Positions 1-5,791 of a stretch of DNA of 25,771 nucleotides are shown piece by piece. Within the stretch, counting starts at the first letter, position 1. Every line of letters begins with the position of its first letter. Source of the DNA: DTLC01 sp964555645 (GTDB taxonomy: Bacteria; Verrucomicrobiota; Verrucomicrobiia; Limisphaerales; DTLC01); contig CAZKTA010000029.1 of assembly GCA_964555645.1 (NCBI GenBank), positions 1 through 25,771 of the forward strand. The letters run 5' to 3'. Made by a program: the position numbers and the translations under genes. The notes below the pieces were generated by a model. That model saw only the letters and a program-made list of their open reading frames with translations. It was not told the origin of the DNA and searched no databases.

Positions 1-1
1 C

Positions 2-598
2 GATCCGCCGAGCCTGCACCGGTATCTCTATGCTCAAGCGGACCCGGTGAATCGCGTGGATCCGTCAGGCTTGGCGGACTACAACCTCACGTCGCTCATG
101 ACGGCCATAACCACGATCAGTGGCCTTGCCGCGCACCAGGCGAACGTGTTGGTTTCACGCCTCGGACCTGCTTTTCAGACAGGTGGGAGGCAGTTGGGCC
201 TTCTGTTTCAAGAGTTTGGAGCGCTCGCGCAAAGAACGGCCCTGCAAGTAATTAGGACTGTACAAGTCACCGCTCCCAATCTTCAAGTCACCCCTGACAA
301 GAATGTTGGTGGCAGAGTAATTGACTTCGTGCTCACACATGGTCAGCGGGTTGCGCAAATTGAGGTCAAGTACGGCATTCCGCGCCGAACAGGCGAGGCG
401 CTCACTGGGCTGGTGGCGCAAGTCGAGGCTGCAGCGGCACATGGCCAAGGCCAGATTGTGCTTTGGACGCTGCGTGAACCATCGCAGCAACAAATCAGTC
501 TGGTAACGCGTGAATTGGGAGCTAACGCGTCGAAAGTCCAACTTGTGCATGGCGTGGAAGGCCTCTTCCAGTGGATCAAACTCTATTTCGGCTTCTAA
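2..598 (+). CDS. RHS repeat protein, 3' end, with C-terminal nuclease-like toxin tip (5' truncated by window)
   Basis: The frame is open from the window edge, so this is the C-terminal part of a longer RHS/YD-repeat protein. The first ~23 residues read 'LHRYLYAQADPVNRVDPSG', the conserved end of the RHS core where the shell is cut and the variable tip begins. The remaining ~175 residues are the tip. They contain I-D-F-V at nt 320-331 and, 12 residues after the Asp, I-E-V-K (Glu nt 362-364, Lys nt 368-370), the D…ExK pattern of PD-(D/E)XK nucleases. Known for the family: RHS proteins encapsulate and deliver C-terminal toxins to competing cells, with an immunity gene directly downstream. That arrangement is seen here, 7 nt away. 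The nuclease role is inferred from the motif alone; the tip family was not identified by name. Delivery components are not visible. Confidence 0.8.
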   Translation, partial: DPPSLHRYLYAQADPVNRVDPSGLADYNLTSLMTAITTISGLAAHQANVLVSRLGPAFQTGGRQLGLLFQEFGALAQRTALQVIRTVQVTAPNLQVTPDKNVGGRVIDFVLTHGQRVAQIEVKYGIPRRTGEALTGLVAQVEAAAAHGQGQIVLWTLREPSQQQISLVTRELGANASKVQLVHGVEGLFQWIKLYFGF

Positions 599-605
599 AG
601 TCGCC

Positions 606-1112
606 ATGCAGAGCAAGCTTGCAAATGCCATACGGTCGCGCTTCGCTTTACAAATGAGTCAGGAACTGCCTCAGTTTAAGCGAACGTCTCAATACGAGAC
701 ACCACTTGGCTGGGTTGTCTATGCGTGCTCGGTTGGATCTGATCTTACATTGTTCGTTATTCTCGCCATTTCTCCGAAGGAGGACAGATTCACTTTGGAA
801 GTTGCATGGAGCAGCGATGAGAACTTGCCCCAATGTTCGACGACCATTCCGGAGGACACTCGCCAGGTACCTGGACTCTGCCTCCGTTTGTCCCGGCTTT
901 GGCAACAGTACGGGTTCGACCACTGGTGGGGGTTGGGCCGAGAAATCACCTTGGAAGACATGGTGAATTCAGTGCCTGAGGACAGCATCGAGACGAAGCT
1001 GGCTCAGGTTCAATCGCAGGTAGACGATGCGATTCAGAAATTGTTGGAATTTGGCATCCCGTATTTCGGGCGGGTAGCCGCCGAACACGGACATCCCATC
1101 AAACTGCGATGA
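606..1112 (+). CDS. Putative cognate immunity protein of the RHS toxin tip
   Basis: A 168-aa protein with no signal peptide or membrane segment, starting 7 nt after the stop of the RHS toxin. The frame is open further upstream (to 510), but that part overlaps the toxin gene and reads as low-quality sequence, so the ATG at 606 is preferred. The sequence looks soluble and globular with several Trp residues (W-W-G-L near nt 925) and a C-terminal predicted helix (E-T-K-L-A-Q-V-Q…). I do not recognise the family. The immunity role rests on position: small cytoplasmic proteins immediately after an RHS tip are usually the cognate antitoxin. It ends 4 nt before the next open frame begins, consistent with co-transcription. 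Confidence 0.6.
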   Translation: MQSKLANAIRSRFALQMSQELPQFKRTSQYETPLGWVVYACSVGSDLTLFVILAISPKEDRFTLEVAWSSDENLPQCSTTIPEDTRQVPGLCLRLSRLWQQYGFDHWWGLGREITLEDMVNSVPEDSIETKLAQVQSQVDDAIQKLLEFGIPYFGRVAAEHGHPIKLR

Positions 1113-1116
1113 CAGA

Positions 1117-1512
1117 ATGTTTATGGGCATGGGTATTTATCCAAAGCTTGAGCGTGACATTCCGGGGATTGACCCCCTGGCGATTGACGGAAAGGGTCTG
1201 GCCGCTGAATTCTTCGGCAGCCTTGAGACGGAAGGGCCGGCCTCCCCTTTCGCCCCCATCAGTGAGATGTTCAGCATCAACCCGGAGGATGCGGCTGATT
1301 TCGCGGCCGCCGAGGGAGTTGACGCCGAGCCTCCTGCGGTTACGTGGCACAGTGCCGGTGACGGAATGCAGGCAGTGCGCGAAGCGCTGAGCCGTCTGCG
1401 AGATACGAATCCACGCTCGCGCGCGATTGGCGATCTGGAACAAATTGAGAAAGTCCTGGAGGCGGCAGCGCGAGCAGGGGTTCGCTTTTATCTGACATGT
1501 GACATGCCATGA
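1117..1512 (+). CDS. Hypothetical protein in the toxin/immunity locus
   Basis: A 131-aa open frame beginning with three closely spaced Met codons (1117, 1123, 1129); the true start could be any of them and no clear ribosome-binding site decides it. The protein is acidic, rich in Ala, Glu and Asp, has no signal peptide, and ends in a predicted helix (I-E-K-V-L-E-A-A-A-R-A). I do not recognise a family. It sits 4 nt after the putative immunity gene and overlaps the first codons of the downstream RHS-remnant frame by 4 nt. RHS loci commonly carry strings of orphan immunity genes whose toxin partners are gone, and that is the most economical explanation, but nothing in the sequence proves it. Confidence 0.5.
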   Translation: MFMGMGIYPKLERDIPGIDPLAIDGKGLAAEFFGSLETEGPASPFAPISEMFSINPEDAADFAAAEGVDAEPPAVTWHSAGDGMQAVREALSRLRDTNPRSRAIGDLEQIEKVLEAAARAGVRFYLTCDMP

Positions 1513-2585
1513 TGGGCCGACTGTTCTTAGCATGGTTCCTCGCAGGTGTTCTGCACCACGCCTGCTCCCACGCCCGGACTTACGACCCGCTCTATCGGCT
1601 GACCAACGAAGTCATCAGCGGCACTGCGCCTGTTGGCAGTCTGGGCTATGCGTATGATCGAGTGGGCAACCGGACCAATCGCACCTCGACCCTCGGCGGC
1701 ATTACGAACCAGACCTTCGCCTACACCGCCAATGACTGGCTGGTGGGCGACGTTTATGACGCCAATGGGAACACCCGCACCAACGGTGCGAACGTGTTCT
1801 TCTACGACGTCGAGAACCGGCTGACCAACGCGACGGTGGGCGGCACGAACATCACGATTGTCTATGACGGTGACGGCAACCGCGTGCGGAAGATCGTCGG
1901 CACGACCACCAACACCTACTTGGTGGACACGCGCAATCTGAGCGGCTACGCACAGGTGGTGGAAGAGCGGGTCAACGGCGTGTTGGCACGCGTTTACAAC
2001 TACGGCTTGGACCTGATCAGCCAACGGGACGTGGCCAGCGGCACCACGCTGTATTTCGGCTACGACGGCCTGGGATCCACCCGTTACCTTACCACCACCA
2101 ACGGCACGGTCGCAAACGTGTTTGCCTACGACGCCCCGCTGCTGGCGCGCCGCGGCCACACGCAGTGGCATCCGGACCTCATCTATTTTGATGCAACAAA
2201 CGTGTACCTTACTGCCAATTACTACGTGCAGATGCTTTTCGGCCAGAACAGCGACGACAGATACCTGCAAACCACAATCGAACCGGTCACAACACCTGCT
2301 ACACTGACTGCGTCCACCGTGCGCGACTCCAAATCGGGTGACTTGATCATCAAAATCGTCAATGGCGCAGAGACGCCTGCGCAGCTAGCAATCAAACTGC
2401 TTGGCCTACCTAACACAGAATTGAAGGGCACTAAAACGGTGCTCACCGGGCCGTCCCCCGACGCATTCAACGAGGACGGCAAAGAACCAGTAATAAAGCC
2501 GGTAACTGCAAACGTAACTTTCAAGCCGGCATTCGATTACCAAGCGCCGGCTTACTCGCTGACTGTGTTCCGTGTCCGAGGCTGA
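1509..2585 (+). CDS. Chimeric frame: orphan RHS core fragment fused to the C-terminus of a GH51 arabinofuranosidase
   Basis: A 358-codon open frame built from two unrelated families. Residues ~23-212 are RHS/YD repeats (Y-D-P-L-Y-R-L-T-N, Y-D-A-N-G-N, Y-D-V-E-N-R-L, Y-D-G-D-G-N-R-V, then F-G-Y-D-G-L-G-S-T-R). The RHS part stops at 'FAYDA', before the region where the core end (…RYLYA…DPSG) should follow. From 'PLLARRGHTQW' (nt ~2146) the rest matches the C-terminal part of GH51 enzymes (W-H-P-D-L-I-Y-F-D, N-Y-Y-V-Q-M-L-F), and is recognisably related to the tail of the intact GH51 at 12919-16893. The first ~22 residues resemble a signal peptide but are probably fortuitous. As it lacks both the RHS tip and the GH51 catalytic domain, it is likely non-functional, although no internal stop has appeared. 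An assembly chimera must be excluded. Confidence 0.75.
   Translation: MMGRLFLAWFLAGVLHHACSHARTYDPLYRLTNEVISGTAPVGSLGYAYDRVGNRTNRTSTLGGITNQTFAYTANDWLVGDVYDANGNTRTNGANVFFYDVENRLTNATVGGTNITIVYDGDGNRVRKIVGTTTNTYLVDTRNLSGYAQVVEERVNGVLARVYNYGLDLISQRDVASGTTLYFGYDGLGSTRYLTTTNGTVANVFAYDAPLLARRGHTQWHPDLIYFDATNVYLTANYYVQMLFGQNSDDRYLQTTIEPVTTPATLTASTVRDSKSGDLIIKIVNGAETPAQLAIKLLGLPNTELKGTKTVLTGPSPDAFNEDGKEPVIKPVTANVTFKPAFDYQAPAYSLTVFRVRG
2146..2585 (+). pseudogene. GH51 alpha-L-arabinofuranosidase, C-terminal remnant
   Basis: This is the GH51-derived part of the chimeric frame, about 146 codons. It contains the end of the catalytic barrel (A-P-L…H-T-Q-W-H-P-D-L-I-Y-F-D) and the beta-sandwich ending in Y-S-L-T-V-F-R-V. 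The intact neighbour has the same sequence of elements (C-Y-A-P-L-F…, A-Y-Y-A-Q-K-M-F, Y-S-V-S-V-L-K-I). Both catalytic glutamates lie upstream in the family and are missing. It shows that the enzyme cluster once had another GH51 gene at its left end, reading in the same direction as the surviving genes. Confidence 0.75.
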
Positions 2586-2627
2586 TGCGTTATGGAAACT
2601 AAAACTGCGAACGCGTCAAGCATCTGT

Positions 2628-2654
2628 AGCATCCGAATGAACTGCCTGGATGCT
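2628..2654 (+). other. Inverted repeat, possible weak terminator
   Basis: AGCATCC at 2628-2634 is complementary to GGATGCT at 2648-2654, giving a 7-bp stem with a 13-nt loop, 43 nt after the stop of the GH51 remnant. It is followed by CGTGTTTC, with only a short T-run, so termination is possible but weakly supported. It may be the old terminator of the GH51 gene or chance. Confidence 0.25.
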
Positions 2655-2795
2655 CGTGTTTCACCTGTACATATAGCCTCAGCAGAATTCAATCTGCGAC
2701 TCAGGACAAATTTCTTGGCATTGAAGCCGACCATACCAATCGCGCCTTCAGTTGGTGCGGGGAAGACTCAACTATCGGGCTCATCTGTTAATAGG

Positions 2796-2810
2796 CCAGT
2801 GTCGCACTGG
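2796..2810 (+). promoter_or_regulatory. Perfect palindrome CCAGTG-TCG-CACTGG, possible operator
   Basis: A 6-bp perfect inverted repeat with a 3-nt spacer lies 200 nt upstream of the GH3 start, in the only long gap before the enzyme cluster. The dimensions suit a dimeric repressor site, but no regulator gene is in the window and no second copy was noticed. It could also act as an RNA hairpin. Confidence 0.25.
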
Positions 2811-2916
2811 ATGGATTGTGTCACGGGCTTAGGCTTAAACAGTGCCTTTCAGTGGATTGGACAAACCCTGACTCCCAAAAGGTGCTATTGGCAAGCAATG
2901 TTCTGCGGTTGTGGGC

Positions 2917-2930
2917 CCCGCATTTGCGGG
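2917..2930 (+). other. GC-rich stem-loop with ATTT loop upstream of GH3
   Basis: CCCGC (2917-2921), ATTT loop, GCGGG (2926-2930): a perfect 5-bp stem 80 nt before the GH3 start. No T-run follows. Loop sequence and stem composition match the hairpin at 11600-11619. It may be an RNA element in the leader or part of an operator. Confidence 0.4.
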
Positions 2931-2938
2931 ATTTGCGC

Positions 2939-2966
2939 TTCATTTTCCTGTGGCGCATGTCATAAT
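2939..2966 (+). promoter_or_regulatory. Possible sigma-70-like promoter for GH3
   Basis: CATAAT at 2961-2966 matches the bacterial -10 consensus at five of six positions. The best -35 candidate at 16-nt spacing is the poor TTCATT (2939-2944). The site is 44 nt upstream of the GH3 start, immediately after the GC-rich hairpin. The call is weak because promoter consensus in this phylum is poorly defined. Confidence 0.25.
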
Positions 2967-2997
2967 TTTTGTTACTCAAACCAACTACAAAAGTCTG

Positions 2998-3003
2998 TGA
3001 GGA
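2998..3003 (+). promoter_or_regulatory. Ribosome-binding site deciding the GH3 start
   Basis: TGAGGA lies 7 nt before the ATG at 3011 and is the clearest Shine-Dalgarno sequence in the window. It favours the ATG at 3011 over the upstream in-frame TTG at 2969. Most of the other enzyme genes lack a comparable site. Confidence 0.6.
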
Positions 3004-3010
3004 ATTGCAT

Positions 3011-5764
3011 ATGAGCAGGTTACAGCGTTTGGTCAGTGGTGCTGGTGTTCTGTGGACGGCAATCCTTGTGTTGGTGGGGTGGCTTGCCTTTCCCGAGGCG
3101 GGCATGGCAGCTACGCATGAAGTTTGTGTCTCATGTAGCTATCAGGTGAGCGTCAGCGGCAGTTTTACCCATCGTAAAGAGGAACCCACCGTGGCCATCG
3201 AAGGCGCCGGAGGCAACGAGGCTGCTTACCGCGAGGACGTAAATGGCACCAACTTCATCGTTACGGTGTCGGGATTGCCCCCGGGTAAGTACACCGTTGT
3301 CATCGGCGCAGCTGAGACGGTTGTCAGCGGGCCTGGCGAGCGTGTGTTTGATGTTGTTGCGGGCGAGCAAGTGCTGGCGAAAGATTTCGACGTGTTTGCA
3401 GCGGCTGGCGGCGCGCGCAAAGTTGCCTTAATCACCGGCACGCTCGAAAAGGCCGACGACGCCTTACGCGGTCCGCTGCGGATCTCGTTTGTGGCAAGCA
3501 GGGGCACGGCCAAGTTCAACACAATCGAAATCAGGAACGCCCAGGGTGCCACGATGGTCTCGTTCAGTGCATCGGAACTTGCCGATGAATTCACGGCAGC
3601 AGCCAAACGCATCCCGGAAGTGAAAGAGCCGCCGATCTGGCGCAACCCGGCGTACCCGTTGAAAGAGCGCATACACGACTTGATCCGCCGGATGTCGCTG
3701 GCTGAAAAAGTGGCACAATTACAGGGCGGAATGAGCGGCGCACCACGCATCGAGCGGCTGGGTTTGCCGGCTTATAACTACTGGAACGAGGCGCTGCACG
3801 GCGTGGCCAACAACGGCATTGCCACAGTTTTTCCGTGCCCGATAGCGGGGGCGGCATCATGGAATCCGGATATGTTCTATCGCCAGGGCAGGGTAACTGG
3901 TATCGAGGGCCGCGCAAAGCACAACGATTATGCAACCAAACATAACGGCGACTCGAAGTGGTGGACCGGCCTGACATTCTGGACGCCGAACATTAACATC
4001 TTCCGCGATCCGCGCTGGGGCCGTGGCCAGGAGACCTACGGCGAAGACCCGTTTCTGACTGGCGAACTGGCTGTCCACTACGTCAGGGGCTTTCAAGGGG
4101 ATCATCCCGAGTACATGTTGGCGATGGCGTGTGCGAAACATTACGCAGTACACAGTGGGCCGGAACGCAAGCGGCACAGGTTCAACGCCGTGGTTTCCGA
4201 ACGTGACCTCTTTGAAACCTATCTGCCGCACTTTGAGCGTGTGGTGCGCGAAGGCAAGGTCGCCGGCGTCATGGGCGCCTATAATGCGGTCAATGGCGTG
4301 CCGTGTTGCGCCAATTCATTTCTGCTGACCGAGCTGCTGCGCAAGCAATGGGGCTTCGAGGGCTACGTTGTGTCTGATTGCGACGCTATTGCCAATATCT
4401 GGCGTGACCATCGTTATGTAAAGACGCCGGAGGAAGCTGCTGCAGTGGCAGTTAAGGCCGGGTGCAATCTCTGTTGCGGCGGTGATTACAACGCCCTGGT
4501 TCGCGCAGTGCAGAAAGGGCTCATAACAGAGCAAGAAATTGATCAAGCACTTTATTACACGCTGTGGACGCGGTTCCGCCTTGGTATGTTCGACCCGCCG
4601 GAGCGTGTGCCATACAATAAATACACCATTGCAGACAACGACACGCCGGAGCATGCCCTTGTAGCTCTGGAACATGCACGGCAATCAATTGTGCTGCTGA
4701 AGAACAACGGCATACTACCCCTGGACCGGTCAAAGCTGAAACGCATTGCTGTCATTGGCCCAAACGCCAATTCCAAAACGATGTTGGAGGGTAATTACCA
4801 TGGCACGCCTTCGCGCCATATCACGATCTTGGACGGCATCAAGGCGCTGGCTGGGCCGGGCATCGAAGTTGTACATGCAATGGGCTGTCCAATCACAACC
4901 AACAAGGCACGAGCGCCGTGGTCTGAGCAGGATAACGAGACTGACAGACCGATCGAAGAACTGATGGCCGAGGCCATGGCTGTGGCCGCAAACGCCGATC
5001 TGATCATCTATGTTGGTGGGCTAACCGCCGGCCAGGAAGGCGAAACGCTCGACAGGGAGTCGATTGAATTACCTCATGTGCAACAGGAGCTTATCCGCGC
5101 GCTTCATGCCACGGGTAAACCGATCGTGATGGTCAATTGCAGCGGTTCAGCCATCGCCCTCACATGGGAAGATGAAAATTTGCCGGCTATTGTGCAAGCA
5201 TGGTACCCGGGCCAATCGGGTGGGCAAGCCGTTGCTGAAGTGTTGTTTGGCGAGATCAATCCGTCTGGGCATCTGCCGATCACATTTTACCGTTCAACTG
5301 CAGACCTGCCGCCGTTTGAGGATTACTCGATGAGCAATCGCACATATCGGTACTTCACTGGTAAGCCACTGTATGCGTTTGGCCACGGATTGCACTACAC
5401 CAAGTTCGAGTACAAGAGCGGTCGGCTGAGTCCAAAGAAGATTCGCCCGGACGGCAAGGTTAAGGTAACATTCACTATCAAAAACGCTGGCCCTCGCGAC
5501 GGGGATGAAGTTGCGCAGGTGTATTACCGGCATGTGAACCCGAAGGTGCCACAGCCTGGGCTTGCGCTGTGCGGTTTCCGTCGCGTGAGCCTTAAGGCAG
5601 GGCAATCTACTAAAGTGACGATCGAGCTCCCAGCCGAACGCTTCCGCTATTGGGACACCGAGAGAAAACGGTACGTGGTTGAGCCAGGCCAATACGAACT
5701 GATGATCGCAGCTGCATCCGATGACATCCGGCTCAGGCTGCCATTGAGAATTGTGGCTGAATGA
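3011..5764 (+). CDS. Secreted GH3 beta-xylosidase with N-terminal malectin-like domain
   Basis: 917 aa, starting after the TGAGGA site. Residues 1-~32 are a Sec signal peptide (…F-P-E-A-G-M-A then A-T-H). Residues ~40-190 form a malectin-like domain: 'PPGKYTVVIGAAET', 'GPGERVFDV' and 'AKDFDVF' align with the malectin domains of the GH51 at 12919. The GH3 barrel follows (~205-520). R-W-G-R-G-Q-E-T-Y-G-E-D-P, A-K-H-Y-A and V-V-S-D-C-D-A are typical of xylan 1,4-beta-xylosidases, with D456 as nucleophile. The second alpha/beta domain has Q-E-G-E-T-L-D-R; E676 or E678 is the likely acid/base. A C-terminal FnIII-like domain begins near 815 (V-T-F-T-I-K-N-A-G). Expected reaction: release of xylose from non-reducing ends of xylo-oligosaccharides in the periplasm or outside the cell. 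It is the first gene of the cluster, 27 nt before GH31. Alpha-arabinosidase side activity is common in this subgroup. Confidence 0.9.
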   Translation: MSRLQRLVSGAGVLWTAILVLVGWLAFPEAGMAATHEVCVSCSYQVSVSGSFTHRKEEPTVAIEGAGGNEAAYREDVNGTNFIVTVSGLPPGKYTVVIGAAETVVSGPGERVFDVVAGEQVLAKDFDVFAAAGGARKVALITGTLEKADDALRGPLRISFVASRGTAKFNTIEIRNAQGATMVSFSASELADEFTAAAKRIPEVKEPPIWRNPAYPLKERIHDLIRRMSLAEKVAQLQGGMSGAPRIERLGLPAYNYWNEALHGVANNGIATVFPCPIAGAASWNPDMFYRQGRVTGIEGRAKHNDYATKHNGDSKWWTGLTFWTPNINIFRDPRWGRGQETYGEDPFLTGELAVHYVRGFQGDHPEYMLAMACAKHYAVHSGPERKRHRFNAVVSERDLFETYLPHFERVVREGKVAGVMGAYNAVNGVPCCANSFLLTELLRKQWGFEGYVVSDCDAIANIWRDHRYVKTPEEAAAVAVKAGCNLCCGGDYNALVRAVQKGLITEQEIDQALYYTLWTRFRLGMFDPPERVPYNKYTIADNDTPEHALVALEHARQSIVLLKNNGILPLDRSKLKRIAVIGPNANSKTMLEGNYHGTPSRHITILDGIKALAGPGIEVVHAMGCPITTNKARAPWSEQDNETDRPIEELMAEAMAVAANADLIIYVGGLTAGQEGETLDRESIELPHVQQELIRALHATGKPIVMVNCSGSAIALTWEDENLPAIVQAWYPGQSGGQAVAEVLFGEINPSGHLPITFYRSTADLPPFEDYSMSNRTYRYFTGKPLYAFGHGLHYTKFEYKSGRLSPKKIRPDGKVKVTFTIKNAGPRDGDEVAQVYYRHVNPKVPQPGLALCGFRRVSLKAGQSTKVTIELPAERFRYWDTERKRYVVEPGQYELMIAAASDDIRLRLPLRIVAE

Positions 5765-5791
5765 CATTATTGACCAAACGTAAACCGGCTT

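Larger units (their letters stand above)
2586..3010. other. 425-nt non-coding gap upstream of the enzyme cluster
   Basis: No convincing gene is present. The one longer open frame here (2592-3014) is Cys/Ser-rich and runs into the GH3 start, so it looks spurious. The gap holds an inverted repeat near 2628, a perfect 6+3+6 palindrome at 2796-2810, a GC-rich hairpin at 2917-2930, a possible -10 element at 2961-2966, and the GH3 ribosome-binding site. This is the most likely location of the main promoter and regulatory sites for the downstream genes. Confidence 0.5.

Noticed and set aside
510..605. N-terminal extension of the immunity gene
   Set aside because: It overlaps the end of the toxin gene and encodes Ser-rich sequence unlike the rest; the ATG at 606 gives normal spacing.
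1527..2270. 247-aa reverse-strand open frame
   Set aside because: It is antisense to the RHS repeats. Its Val/Ala/His-rich, repetitive translation mirrors the YD-repeat DNA, with no motif of its own.
2592..3014. 140-aa forward open frame before the GH3 gene
   Set aside because: Cys/Ser-rich composition, no family resemblance, and it covers the hairpin, the -10 candidate and the GH3 ribosome-binding site. It is better read as non-coding leader.
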